A stretch of DNA of 64,000 bases from Nitrosomonas ureae (GTDB lineage Bacteria > Pseudomonadota > Gammaproteobacteria > Burkholderiales > Nitrosomonadaceae). Below are positions 10,048-19,937 of the stretch, piece by piece. The first letter of the stretch is position 1, and each line of letters begins with the position of its first letter. The notes beneath the pieces were generated by a model, which did no database searches, was not told the DNA's origin, and was given only the letters and a program-made list of their open reading frames with translations. A program made the position numbers and the translations under genes. The DNA is taken from contig NZ_LT907782.1 in assembly GCF_900206265.1 (NCBI RefSeq), positions 2,914,001-2,978,000 on the forward strand, given 5' to 3'.

Positions 10048-11247
10048 TTAAATAAATAATCGTAAGGCGCTAGGACTACCTGCGTTAATATGATTATTTT
10101 TCATTAAAGTTTGTATTTCCAGCAATTGCTGTTTACTTTTTTGAAATCCACTATCGCTTAACGGAACTCGATTATCATCAACTACAATTCCACCAAGGGT
10201 ATTGGAGAAAATCTTGGCCAAATGTGTCATTTGATCAAATACTCTTTCTCCATGGGCAACTCTTGGGACATCCAACAGGAAAGTTACACCATGCGTAGTT
10301 AATGCTTTAATATTCTCAGGCAGGAACGGAGATGATTCATAATTATTCAATGTAAACAGAATATTATTACTATCATCGCGATATTTGAATAATCCATCTG
10401 TTTCGAGTCTGAATCCGGAAGCTTCTGCCAGTGCCCGAATCTTAGTACCAGCAAATGCACCGTCGTCTTTGCTAATGATATTAATGCCTATCATGACATC
10501 GACTTCAGCACAAAACTTATCGAGCATAACGGCTTTCTCATGCGCACTCACAATATCAGGACATTCAGCAGAAGCATTTACCTGTGATGCAAAATCTAGA
10601 ACCAAGTCCCTGAATTTGGACAAATTAACCTCACTGATAGGGCCGGCCCTGTCGGCAAGCTGTAAGCAGCCTTTCAAATGACAGTAACCGTCACTATCCA
10701 CATTGGATTCATTGGAAATTTCTTCCCATGGTTCATTTTTATCCTGTTGCCCCAACCAATAAACTGGTTTTCCAAAGTCAAATTTTCTTTGTAATAGCTT
10801 GGCAATGTGAGTATTGGCAATAACTGAGTCTGATCGAATATTAACGATGTAATTAGTATTACTGTCATAGTCAATCAGCGGTGAGGTTGTTGCAGAATTA
10901 ATAGGGGTGCTTGTTTGGGGAATATTGATTGTTGAATGTGCAGGGGGTGTAACCGATGTTTTTTTTGATTCAATCGGTGGCAAATCAACTTGATCATCAG
11001 CTTGAGTCAAAGAATCAAGCGCTACATCTGAAAATTTTTTATTGAATTTTGGTTCAATACGTTGAAAAGGTTCGTCAGAATGATGTGTGTCTAAAAGGAT
11101 ATCGTCATGTTTATGATCAAATGCTGCTTGTATTTCCCGACGATAACGCAGTTGTTGCAGCCAGTTGAAAACGGCAACGGCAACGATAATTATGACGCCG
11201 ATAATGATTAAACTTACCTGCAAATCACTCATGCTAAGAATCTCCAT
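10048..11247 (-). CDS. zipA: Cell division protein ZipA
   Basis: ZipA anchors FtsZ to the inner membrane. The 399-residue product has a single N-terminal span (about residues 10-30), a basic patch, and a linker rich in Pro, Ser and Thr. The C-terminal FtsZ-binding domain (about 255-395) contains MIGINIISKDDGAFAG, LETDGLFKYRDDSN and the THGVTFLLDVPRV strand. Start choice is supported by a strong AAGGAGG site just before the ATG at 11247. It lies downstream of smc on the same strand, the usual smc-zipA pairing, separated here by 73 bases. Confidence 0.92.
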   Translation of the reverse strand: MEILSMSDLQVSLIIIGVIIIVAVAVFNWLQQLRYRREIQAAFDHKHDDILLDTHHSDEPFQRIEPKFNKKFSDVALDSLTQADDQVDLPPIESKKTSVTPPAHSTINIPQTSTPINSATTSPLIDYDSNTNYIVNIRSDSVIANTHIAKLLQRKFDFGKPVYWLGQQDKNEPWEEISNESNVDSDGYCHLKGCLQLADRAGPISEVNLSKFRDLVLDFASQVNASAECPDIVSAHEKAVMLDKFCAEVDVMIGINIISKDDGAFAGTKIRALAEASGFRLETDGLFKYRDDSNNILFTLNNYESSPFLPENIKALTTHGVTFLLDVPRVAHGERVFDQMTHLAKIFSNTLGGIVVDDNRVPLSDSGFQKSKQQLLEIQTLMKNNHINAGSPSALRLFI

Positions 11248-11320
11248 ATTACCTCCTTACTATTTCTTAAAGTTACTATTGGGCACTACAGATTATGTTA
11301 GTTCTACACTATTAATATAA

Positions 11321-14300
11321 TCAATTGGTTACGGTCTGTTTATCGCGTTTCCCCAAACTAATAGCATCAGAGAGATCGACAGTTACTATTCTTGATACAC
11401 CTTGTTCTTGCATTGTAACGCCAATTAATCGTTGTGCCATCTCCATGGTTATCTTGTTATGACTGATAAATAAAAATTGGGTGTGGCGGGTCATATTTTT
11501 TACTATTTCGCAAAATCGCTTGGTATTGTTGTCATCAAGGGGGGCGTCTACTTCATCCAATAAGCAAAATGGAGCCGGATTTAATCGGAATAATGAAAAA
11601 ATCAATGCCAATGCTGTTAGCGCTTTTTCTCCACCGGATAATAAATGTATAGAACTGTTCTTTTTTCCTGGCGGTTGTGCCATCAGCAGTAAGCCTGAAT
11701 CGAGAATTTTATTGTCACAAAATTCAAGCCGCGCTCTTCCTCCCGTAAAAATAACTGGAAAAATTTCATCCAGGTATTTGTTTATTAGATAGAAAGTGTC
11801 GTTCAAGCGGTTTTGGGTCTCGCGATCAATCTGTTGAATGGCATTATCCAACGTAGCAATGGCCGCACCTATATCATGTAACTGTACCAGTAAATTGGAT
11901 TCTCGTGCACGTGCAATTTCAAGTTCCTTTAGTGCCCCGAGATTGACGGAACCGAGCTCTGCAATTTTTGTATTGATCTGATCAATCTCGGATTGTAATG
12001 CTGTCGTATTTTTTTTATTAAGGAGTGGTAACAGCAATTCCACTTCAACGTCTGCCTCATTGATTAGTGCGTCAAATTGGCTCATTGTAATTGCTGCCGC
12101 TTGCTCCTTGAGTTGGAATTTACTTATGGTTTCTCGCAATGAGTAAGATTTTTGTTCCGATGTTATGCGAATATTTTCTATTTTCTGTAATTCTTTTACG
12201 ATATTACTGGCCTCGTGGCGAACCTGTAATGTGGTTTGTTCCACTAATTTGCGTTGCGCTTGAATATCTTGTAACTGGGTATTGATTCGACTTGTATCTA
12301 GTTTTTCTTTTTCCCCGACTAAGTTAGTATGATTTTCCATAAGCTTTTGAAGATCTGCTTCAATAGATTGAATGTGAATTTCAATCTCAATGATTTTGTT
12401 CTGGCAAGTTTTAACATGAAAAGCAGTTTCTTGTGCTTCGTGTGTGGATTGCAATATTTTTTGGCGTAAATTTATAAGTGCACGATTGGTTGCTTCCCAA
12501 GTGGATTGAGCTTGTTTCTCATCATTTCTAAGTGTTTCGATTTGTATCAAATTATTTTCAAATCTTGTTTTTGCAGATTTCTGCAGTGAAATCTCATGAT
12601 CCAGCGCTCGCCTGATCTCAGTCAATTCGAAGTTAATTTGCTCATTGCGGTGTGTCGTGCGCTCATTGACCTGGGTAAGTTTAACGACCTCAAGTTGTTG
12701 TTTGTGGCATTGTTCCTGCAATTGTTTGTTATTCTCGTTAACCGATTTGAGAGTACTTGCCAGTTCTATATGCTGGTGTTCTGCCTTAGATAATAAAATG
12801 CGCTGTTTCTGCAGAGATAATTCGTGTTGATCAATTTCTGTTTGTATTTGTATAAGTTCTTGCTGTCTAGACAATACACCGTGGAAATCCGAGTTAGGCG
12901 CATAAAAGGTAAAGCTATTATGAGTAATAATATGTCCTTGCCGAGTTACAATTATTTCATCCGGTTTTAAAGCTACGCGCTTGATAAGACCTTCTTTCGT
13001 GTCTTCTGTGACATAAACCGCGTATAGCCAATTTTCTAAAACCTGCCAGATTTCAGGTTGAGCAACCGTGAGGAAAACAAGTAACTTCTTACAGCCTAAG
13101 AGGTTATGAGTTGCTGATTGTGGTACCGCATCCGATAAATTGGGCTGATTCTTATCAAAAATTGTCCATTTTAAGTTTGGGGCATCATTTGTCCAGTTTA
13201 AAACATAATCCAGTTGTTCGCATTCGATACTGTTGAGCCGTTCGCGTAATACAGCCTCCAAAGCGTTTTCCCATTCTGGCGGGATATGTATTTTCTGCCA
13301 TAAACGGGGTAACAGATTCAATTTATGTTTACTGAGCCATGTACTGAGATCCTGATTATTATTAAGTTTTTTCTGCAGGTCATTCAGTGCGGAAAAGCGG
13401 GCAATAGCCTGAGATAATGTATGCTGCAGCGCTTGAATATTGTCGGTAATGTGTTGTTTATTTTTGGTTGCATCAGACAGGTGGTTTTCTAAATTTTGAC
13501 ATTTCAGAATTCCATCTTTTAAAGCGCGTTCGATGTGTGCAACTTCTAATTGTAGCTTCGTCAACATGGAGGATTCAATTGAGATTAACTCATTCTGTTC
13601 ATTGGATAAGCGCACAAATCGAGTTTCTAGCTGTTGAATATTTTTTTTTGCATGTAAAAGATGATTTTCTTCAAGTTGATTGGTTTGTTCAAGAATTAAA
13701 AGACTGTCTCGGTATGCGTTCAGTTTTTTCTGACGGTTGAAGAACTCAGTCTCAACAGCAGGAAGTTTATTATTTTCCTCGTTATAAGCGAGGATACTGC
13801 ATTGGTGAGATAGCTCAGCATCCGTTTTTTCTTGTTGCCAGTGCTGAAGATTTTCTGATTTTGTTTCTTTTAATTGATGGTTTTCCTGGAGCTTAGCATC
13901 ATTTTGCTGAATTTGTTTTGTTAAGCGATCTTGTGTGTTTCTTAAATAGGTAATTTCTTGTTGCAGGCGTCCTATTTCAGCATCGGCAGAATATAATTTC
14001 CCTTGTATTTGAAGCAATTGTTCATTGATAGTCTGTTCTTTTTTGCGCGCAGTTTCGTAATTTTTTTCTGCAGTGTGTTGAGCCGAGAGTGTGATGCTCA
14101 ATTCCGTTTCAAATTTTTGAATTTCTTTTTTTGCAGCATCGCGTTGATGCATAGCGTCGGTTCTGCGTTGTAACCACAGCAAAGATTGGGATTTATGCGC
14201 TGCATCTTGCAGCAATTGGTACTGCATGGCAGTATCCGCTTGTATCTCCAGGCGTTGCAACTGGGTTTTTAACTCCTGATGAATATCTTCCAAGCGTATT

Positions 14301-14872
14301 AGATTTTTTCGGGTTTCAGTCAGACGCAACGAAGTATCGTGCCTTCTTTCTCGGTACTGAGAAATTCCAGCAGCTTCTTCTAGAAAATTTTTTAATTCCA
14401 GTGGCTTTGCTTCAATGATCCGTGAGATCATGCCTTGTTCAATGATGGCATAGCCATGACTACCCACGCCGGTACCTAAGAAAAGATCAGAAATATCACG
14501 TCGCCGAACCTGAAGGTTGTTAATGAAATAACTTGAAGTACCATTTCGGTGAAGAACACGTTTTATTGCAATTTCGGTATAGCTGGACCATTGACCAGTA
14601 ATTTTGTTTAAGTGATTATCAAATATAATTTCAACACTGGCACGCCCAATTGCTTTTCGATTCTCCGATCCTGAGAAAATAACATCTTGCATCGAATCTC
14701 CCCTTAGGGCTGAAGCTTTTGATTCTCCCAAAACCCACCGTACAGCATCGATGACGTTTGATTTTCCGCAGCCATTCGGGCCGACAATACCTACCAGATC
14801 ATGGGAAATTGGAACGGTAGTTGGTTCTGCAAAAGACTTGAAACCGGCTAACTTGATATAGGCGAGGCGCAA
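11321..14872 (-). CDS. smc: Chromosome segregation protein SMC
   Basis: SMC is the ATPase of the bacterial condensin that organises and separates chromosomes. The 1183-residue protein has an N-terminal Walker A (GPNGCGKSN, about 32-40), two long coiled coils around a hinge at about 510-640, and a C-terminal ABC signature (LLSGGEKALTALALIFSLF) plus Walker B (CLLDEVDAPLDDNN). The product begins MRLAYIKLAGFKSF, exactly the family start. The codon is TTG: an in-frame TAA lies four codons upstream and no ATG is available, so TTG is forced. ZipA follows. No scpA or scpB is in the window. Confidence 0.97.
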   Translation of the reverse strand: MRLAYIKLAGFKSFAEPTTVPISHDLVGIVGPNGCGKSNVIDAVRWVLGESKASALRGDSMQDVIFSGSENRKAIGRASVEIIFDNHLNKITGQWSSYTEIAIKRVLHRNGTSSYFINNLQVRRRDISDLFLGTGVGSHGYAIIEQGMISRIIEAKPLELKNFLEEAAGISQYRERRHDTSLRLTETRKNLIRLEDIHQELKTQLQRLEIQADTAMQYQLLQDAAHKSQSLLWLQRRTDAMHQRDAAKKEIQKFETELSITLSAQHTAEKNYETARKKEQTINEQLLQIQGKLYSADAEIGRLQQEITYLRNTQDRLTKQIQQNDAKLQENHQLKETKSENLQHWQQEKTDAELSHQCSILAYNEENNKLPAVETEFFNRQKKLNAYRDSLLILEQTNQLEENHLLHAKKNIQQLETRFVRLSNEQNELISIESSMLTKLQLEVAHIERALKDGILKCQNLENHLSDATKNKQHITDNIQALQHTLSQAIARFSALNDLQKKLNNNQDLSTWLSKHKLNLLPRLWQKIHIPPEWENALEAVLRERLNSIECEQLDYVLNWTNDAPNLKWTIFDKNQPNLSDAVPQSATHNLLGCKKLLVFLTVAQPEIWQVLENWLYAVYVTEDTKEGLIKRVALKPDEIIVTRQGHIITHNSFTFYAPNSDFHGVLSRQQELIQIQTEIDQHELSLQKQRILLSKAEHQHIELASTLKSVNENNKQLQEQCHKQQLEVVKLTQVNERTTHRNEQINFELTEIRRALDHEISLQKSAKTRFENNLIQIETLRNDEKQAQSTWEATNRALINLRQKILQSTHEAQETAFHVKTCQNKIIEIEIHIQSIEADLQKLMENHTNLVGEKEKLDTSRINTQLQDIQAQRKLVEQTTLQVRHEASNIVKELQKIENIRITSEQKSYSLRETISKFQLKEQAAAITMSQFDALINEADVEVELLLPLLNKKNTTALQSEIDQINTKIAELGSVNLGALKELEIARARESNLLVQLHDIGAAIATLDNAIQQIDRETQNRLNDTFYLINKYLDEIFPVIFTGGRARLEFCDNKILDSGLLLMAQPPGKKNSSIHLLSGGEKALTALALIFSLFRLNPAPFCLLDEVDAPLDDNNTKRFCEIVKNMTRHTQFLFISHNKITMEMAQRLIGVTMQEQGVSRIVTVDLSDAISLGKRDKQTVTN

Positions 14873-14969
14873 TTTTTCAGTTTATGAGATAAGGCAGTTA
14901 TAATAGATAAAGCGCATCAGGCGATGAACATTTATTGTAACTGAATTAATTTATCTATGAGTATGAAGA

Positions 14970-15389
14970 ATGGCTAGCAAACCTGAGAAAAACCTTGAAA
15001 CATTTCCAAATCCATTTATTAATCGGGATTATCACATTCATATGGAAATTCCTGAATTTACTTGTTTGTGTCCCAAAACAGGACAGCCAGATTTTGCGAC
15101 TCTGATTCTGGATTATGTTCCGGATAAAAAATGCATTGAACTTAAAAGCTTAAAATTGTATATCTGGTCATACCGGAATGATGGTGTATTTCATGAAGCG
15201 GTGACAAACTTAATTCTTGATGACCTCATCGCAGCTTTGAAGCCGAGATATATTCGATTGATAGCGCGTTTTTATGTGCGTGGTGGCATTTTTACAAATA
15301 TTATCGTGGATCATCGCAAAAAAGGATGGAAGTCTAAGTCTATGATTCCTATGGTAGAGCTATCGGGGAAGTTAAATTTTCGAGAATGA
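14970..15389 (+). CDS. queF: NADPH-dependent 7-cyano-7-deazaguanine reductase
   Basis: QueF reduces the nitrile preQ0 to the amine preQ1, the base used by Tgt. The 139-residue length is the short single-domain (YkvM) form. [14 protein letters not shown] holds the catalytic Cys34 and Asp41. [20 protein letters not shown] is the conserved QueF motif, and VRGGIFTNI follows. It is divergent from smc with 97 bases between. Together with tgt and queA at the window start, it gives preQ1 formation, insertion and ring building. Confidence 0.95.
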   Translation: MASKPEKNLETFPNPFINRDYHIHMEIPEFTCLCPKTGQPDFATLILDYVPDKKCIELKSLKLYIWSYRNDGVFHEAVTNLILDDLIAALKPRYIRLIARFYVRGGIFTNIIVDHRKKGWKSKSMIPMVELSGKLNFRE

Positions 15390-15543
15390 TTATTAATTAT
15401 TGATATAAAGATAATCATCTAACATTATGATATGTAATGGTATATATATATTTTGCAATATGGCAGTATGAAAAAAACAGTTTGCAAATAGTCAATTTTT
15501 ATATATCCTGTCATGCGATATAGATATATAAAAGTATATATAG

Positions 15544-16836
15544 ATGATTATAAAAAGAAATGTCATTTCTGCTATATTATTCTTACTGATTTCTGCTGCG
15601 TCTTCTTTTTTATCGTTTAATGCATTTGCAGACCGGTTATTGCACGATAAAGCTCAGCATAGTTCAAATGTGTGGGAACGTATTCGTAACGGGTTTGCAT
15701 TGGCACTCCCACCTTCCCCGAATAATAAAGCAGTTCGCAAGATTGCGCTCAATTATATACAGAATCCCCAGGCATTTAACAGCATTGTCGCAAATGGTGA
15801 ACGTTATTTGTTTTATATAATGGAGGAAGTTGAGCGCCGGGGAATGCCTATGGAAATAGCATTGCTACCGATAATAGAAAGCGCTTATGATCCTTTGATA
15901 AAATCAAATAGCCAAACAGCGGGACTGTGGCAATTTATTCCGGAAACAGGGCGAATCCTGGGCTTGGAACAGAATGTTTGGCATGACGACCGGCGCGACA
16001 TCGTGGCATCAACTCAGGCGGCTCTTGATTATCTTCAATATCTGTATCAAAGATTCGATAATTGGAAGCTGGCATTAGCGGCTTATAATCTGGGCGAAGG
16101 CGCTGTAGGTAAAATTCTGGCAAAGCACATGCACAAAGGAAGGGCCGTTAATTTTTATGATGTAAATTTACCGGTTGAGGTAAAGCATTATGTTTACAAG
16201 ATATTGGCCGTAAAGGATATTGTTGCTAATGCTAAAAAATATGGTATACAGCTACGGTCAATACCTAATCGCCCGTATTTTGATACTGTAAAGATTCATG
16301 AACACATCGATATTCCGCTCGTTACACGCCTTGCTAATATCTCCGAGATTGAATTCACAGCGTTAAATCCGGCTTATAATCGTTACGTTATCAAAGTCAA
16401 TAATGAGCCTCGTACTTTATTGATACCCAGAGAAAAAAAAGAGATATTTGTTAGAAATCTGGAAACTTATCATGATCCTCGAGTTTCATGGCAATTTTAT
16501 CGAGTCAAGAAAGGAGAAAAAATTAGTGAGATTGCTACCCGGCATGAGACTACGGTAAAACAGCTACAAACAATCAATGGGATTGCTCGAAACAAAAATC
16601 TTACACTAGGCCAGAAAATATTAGTGCCTCAAATTGTGGCAGGTAATCAAATAACTCGATCATCCTGGAAGAAACAGATGCAACGTAACCAATCTGTTGT
16701 TTATGTTGTGAAAAAAGGTGATACCTTGTATGAAATTGCAAAGCGCTATCGCACAACAGTTGATCAAATTAAACACTGGAATAATAGCGATGAAAATTTG
16801 TCAATAGGTCAGAAACTGGTCATGCTAAGAGGCTAA
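15544..16836 (+). CDS. mltD: Membrane-bound lytic murein transglycosylase D
   Basis: MltD cuts the glycan strand of peptidoglycan to give anhydro-muropeptides. A signal peptide covers about residues 1-29. The SLT domain has the catalytic Glu112 in LLPIIESAYDP, then SQTAGLWQFIPETG and ALAAYNLGEGAV. Two LysM repeats follow at about 323-368 and 384-428, each with the VKKG-(E/D)-x-(I/L) start and LGQK or IGQK end. No lipobox cysteine is seen, so unlike E. coli MltD it may be soluble in the periplasm. It is convergent with the aminopeptidase gene. Confidence 0.93.
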   Translation: MIIKRNVISAILFLLISAASSFLSFNAFADRLLHDKAQHSSNVWERIRNGFALALPPSPNNKAVRKIALNYIQNPQAFNSIVANGERYLFYIMEEVERRGMPMEIALLPIIESAYDPLIKSNSQTAGLWQFIPETGRILGLEQNVWHDDRRDIVASTQAALDYLQYLYQRFDNWKLALAAYNLGEGAVGKILAKHMHKGRAVNFYDVNLPVEVKHYVYKILAVKDIVANAKKYGIQLRSIPNRPYFDTVKIHEHIDIPLVTRLANISEIEFTALNPAYNRYVIKVNNEPRTLLIPREKKEIFVRNLETYHDPRVSWQFYRVKKGEKISEIATRHETTVKQLQTINGIARNKNLTLGQKILVPQIVAGNQITRSSWKKQMQRNQSVVYVVKKGDTLYEIAKRYRTTVDQIKHWNNSDENLSIGQKLVMLRG

Positions 16837-16883
16837 ATATCTCTGCGGGCGGGCATGCAACTTGTAAGTATTTATATAGGCGT

Positions 16884-18344
16884 TTATTCAATATTTTTAA
16901 GAAATTCAATAGCCCAATTAACGCCAAATCCTGTGATTTCACTGTTAACCGCACCTAAACCACCTTTGTGATTGCTCGCGGATAAATCCATGTGCAACCA
17001 GGGCGTATTTTGTATGAATCGTTTTAAAAAGCATGCTGCAAGAATATGATCGAAATCCCCGTCTAATTGGCATTGTTTGATATCGGCGATATCGCTTTCA
17101 AGACTTTCCTCATAATCTGCATCCATCGGAAAAACACAAACACGTTCTCCACTTTTCTTTCCCGCGACAATAGCTTTCTGGCATAAATTATCTTGATTGC
17201 TGAAAATTCCGCTATACCGGGATCCCAAAGCTGTTTTCATACTTCCTGTTAAAGTGGCAAAGTCAATGATCAGATCAGGCTTTTGTTGACTCGCTAAAGT
17301 TAAAGTATCTGCCAAAACCATTCGACCTTCCGCGTCAGTGTGCACGATTTCAATCGACAATCCGTTTAATGCTGAAATAATATCGTTTTGTTTATAGGCA
17401 CGCGGGCTGATATGATTTTGTGCAATGGCAAGCCAACAATCAATTGTGACGGGTATTTCGGCACGTGTGGCTGCAAGAAGAATACCTAAAGCAACAGCGG
17501 AACCATTCATATCTTCGTGCATGCCCTGCATATAGCGAGCTGGTTTTATATTGTGACCACCCGTATCAAAGCAAATGCCTTTGCCCACAATCGCAATTTT
17601 TTTATTTTGGGAGCTAGGCCTGCAATTATGCTGTAAATGTACAATAGCGGCATCTTCTGTGTCGCTTCCTTGTGCAACCGCAATAAAAGCGCCTGCGCCC
17701 ATTTCTTTCAATTTATTAAAATCAAATTCTTCATATTTCCACCCCTCATTTTCAGCCAGTTTCTTGATCTGTTGTCGATAAGTCTTGGGCATTAATTCAT
17801 TTGCAGGAAGAGCAGTTAATCCGCGCGCTAATAAATTTCCTTCTGCTAATGCACGTTGCAAGGAAAAATTATTATCATCTTGATAGCCATATAGAAACAT
17901 CTTAGCCAGCGGTTTCCTGATTGGTTTACTTTTTCGTACCGGCAGTACAGCACCATTGATCCAAACTGTGTAAACAGCCAGTTCGGCAAAGTTTCTTTTT
18001 TGCTGCAGGGTGCCGTAAACAGCAATATGTATTTCATCCGGATTTTCTAGAAGTAGAAGTTTTATTGCTTTGCGTAGGCACGTTTGTTGTTCAAAAATGG
18101 GTTTGTCAGTATCAAGCATTACCCAACTACATAATTCACCATTCTGGAGATTTGCACTCACGGGGGTTTCGTCAAGATCTGTTAATTGCATACTGCGCCG
18201 CAATAGTAATTTATTCAGAGGCTCTTCACCGGGAATACTATATTTCTTGGGTAACTTGTCTAACTTAGGAAGTACTACGAGAATATGAGGTGTTCTAATT
18301 GATTGATCAATAGGTGATATATTCTGGAAAAGGGATGCCAGCAT
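16884..18344 (-). CDS. Leucyl aminopeptidase family (M17) protein
   Basis: This di-metal aminopeptidase removes N-terminal residues from peptides in the cytoplasm. The C-terminal catalytic domain shows VGKGICFDTGGHNIKPA with metal ligands Lys and Asp and the catalytic Lys. The ligand Asp is in MHEDMNGSA, and HTDAEGRMVLADTLTLA holds Asp, Glu and the catalytic Arg. All expected ligands are present. The 486-residue protein belongs to the broader M17 group rather than PepA proper (DMNGSA instead of DMGGAA), so no symbol is assigned. It stands alone between mltD (convergent) and thyA (divergent). Confidence 0.9.
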   Translation of the reverse strand: MLASLFQNISPIDQSIRTPHILVVLPKLDKLPKKYSIPGEEPLNKLLLRRSMQLTDLDETPVSANLQNGELCSWVMLDTDKPIFEQQTCLRKAIKLLLLENPDEIHIAVYGTLQQKRNFAELAVYTVWINGAVLPVRKSKPIRKPLAKMFLYGYQDDNNFSLQRALAEGNLLARGLTALPANELMPKTYRQQIKKLAENEGWKYEEFDFNKLKEMGAGAFIAVAQGSDTEDAAIVHLQHNCRPSSQNKKIAIVGKGICFDTGGHNIKPARYMQGMHEDMNGSAVALGILLAATRAEIPVTIDCWLAIAQNHISPRAYKQNDIISALNGLSIEIVHTDAEGRMVLADTLTLASQQKPDLIIDFATLTGSMKTALGSRYSGIFSNQDNLCQKAIVAGKKSGERVCVFPMDADYEESLESDIADIKQCQLDGDFDHILAACFLKRFIQNTPWLHMDLSASNHKGGLGAVNSEITGFGVNWAIEFLKNIE

Positions 18345-18512
18345 TGAAAGCTTTCCTGTGAAATATTATTTTCTGTGTAGCGATATCGGGAGTCATTACA
18401 AAAAGAATGATTGCAGATAATATTGCTATTATATACGTGTTATGTATGCTGTGGCGGGGATAGCCCGTTGCAGATAGATTAAAAAAAAATGAATAGGGAG
18501 CTTTAAAGAAGA

Positions 18513-19307
18513 ATGCGCCAATATCTCGAATTAATGCAACATGTTATTGATTACGGTTTTCAAAAAACTGATCGAACGGGTATTGGTACATTATCGATTT
18601 TTGGTCATCAAATGCGTTTTGATCTAAATGATGGTTTCCCGTTAGTCACAACCAAGAAATGTCATTTAAAGTCAATCATTCACGAGTTGTTATGGTTTAT
18701 TCGGGGTGATACCAATGTACGTTATCTACATAAATATGGCGTTTCAATTTGGGATGAATGGGCTGATGTAAATGGCAATCTGGGTCCTATTTACGGTCAG
18801 CAATGGCGCTCCTGGATGAGTGCAGACGGACAGAAAATTGATCAGCTTCAACAGGTAATTAAACAGATTATGGATACACCTGATTCGCGTCGAATGCTGG
18901 TTTCTTCATGGAATGTAGGTGAACTGCACAGAATGCGATTGCCTCCATGTCACGCTCTTTTTCAATTCTATGTCGCCAATAATAAGTTATCATGCCAGCT
19001 CTATCAGCGAAGTGCGGATATTTTCTTGGGAGTCCCATTTAATATCGCTTCGTATGCCTTGCTAACGATGATGATTGCGCAGGTTAGTAATCTCGGGGTA
19101 GGGGAGTTCGTACATACGTTAGGCGATGCGCATCTTTATCTGAATCATTTGGAACAAGCGCGCGAGCAGTTATCGCGTGAGCCACGACCATTGCCCGTAA
19201 TGAGATTAAATCCGATGATACGAACAATTTCTGAGTTTGAGTATGAGGATTTTGTCTTGGAGAACTATGATTCTCATCCACCCATCAAAGCACCTGTAGC
19301 TGTATGA
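18513..19307 (+). CDS. thyA: Thymidylate synthase
   Basis: ThyA methylates dUMP to dTMP using methylene-tetrahydrofolate. At 264 residues it equals the E. coli enzyme in length, and the nucleophile Cys146 lies in the expected [11 protein letters not shown]. Other landmarks are [12 protein letters not shown], the [18 protein letters not shown] block and the C-terminal PIKAPVAV. The stop overlaps the folA start by four bases (ATGA), coupling it to the enzyme that regenerates tetrahydrofolate. Confidence 0.98.
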   Translation: MRQYLELMQHVIDYGFQKTDRTGIGTLSIFGHQMRFDLNDGFPLVTTKKCHLKSIIHELLWFIRGDTNVRYLHKYGVSIWDEWADVNGNLGPIYGQQWRSWMSADGQKIDQLQQVIKQIMDTPDSRRMLVSSWNVGELHRMRLPPCHALFQFYVANNKLSCQLYQRSADIFLGVPFNIASYALLTMMIAQVSNLGVGEFVHTLGDAHLYLNHLEQAREQLSREPRPLPVMRLNPMIRTISEFEYEDFVLENYDSHPPIKAPVAV

Positions 19308-19807
19308 TTTCAATGCGTCTTTCTATCCTGGTGGCTATGGCTAAGAATCGAGTTATTGGCCAAAATAATCAATTGCCCTGGCATTTGCCGGCTGATCTTA
19401 AGCACTTTAAGTTCCTGACAATGGGTCAAACCATTGTGATGGGAAGAAAAACCTATGAGTCGATCGGTAGACCGTTACCCGGACGGGAGAATATTATTAT
19501 TACCCGGCAATCAGGTTATGACGTGCAGGGAGCAACTGTAGTGAATTCTCTTGAAGATGCTTTGTTGATATGCGAAGAAAGTAGCACGATCAATAATGAA
19601 AGCTTTATTATTGGTGGTGAGAAGCTATACCGGCAAACACTGGATATTTGCCAAAGAATGTATATTACTGAAATACAGAGTGATTTTGAAGGTGATGTAG
19701 TTTTTCCGGAATTTGATCGCAACAACTGGGAAGAAATACAGCGTGATAAGCATATATCAGATGCGCAAATCGAATATCATTTTGTCATTCTTGAGCGTAA
19801 AGTATGA
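19304..19807 (+). CDS. folA: Dihydrofolate reductase
   Basis: The enzyme reduces dihydrofolate, the by-product of ThyA, back to tetrahydrofolate with NADPH. The product has [26 protein letters not shown] with the catalytic Asp at residue 31, [17 protein letters not shown] for NADPH binding and the [11 protein letters not shown] segment. The ATG at 19304 overlaps the thyA stop. A second ATG at 19313, giving [12 protein letters not shown], is an equally plausible start. A 14-bp hairpin beyond the gene may end this operon. Confidence 0.96.
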   Translation: MISMRLSILVAMAKNRVIGQNNQLPWHLPADLKHFKFLTMGQTIVMGRKTYESIGRPLPGRENIIITRQSGYDVQGATVVNSLEDALLICEESSTINNESFIIGGEKLYRQTLDICQRMYITEIQSDFEGDVVFPEFDRNNWEEIQRDKHISDAQIEYHFVILERKV

Positions 19808-19859
19808 CTCAAATATCCTCCAGATCAATCTCTGGTTCTTGTAGATGATATGCACCAAT

Positions 19860-19901
19860 ATAAATGGTGAAATATGCATCAAGTGCCATTTCACCATTTA
19901 T
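19860..19901. terminator. 14-bp perfect inverted repeat, likely bidirectional terminator
   Basis: ATAAATGGTGAAAT at 19860-19873 pairs perfectly with ATTTCACCATTTAT at 19888-19901 across a 14-base loop. It lies between the convergent ends of folA (19807) and the ornithine decarboxylase gene (19938), where one terminator could serve both. The T-run after the stem is weak on both sides. Confidence 0.5.
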
Positions 19902-19937
19902 TAGAATTATTGCGTAAGTGTGAGTGATCGCAGTTGC

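Noticed and set aside
10385..10681. Plus-strand open frames inside zipA, smc, polA and rne
   Set aside because: They are antisense shadows of well-supported genes, with no ribosome sites or recognisable protein families.
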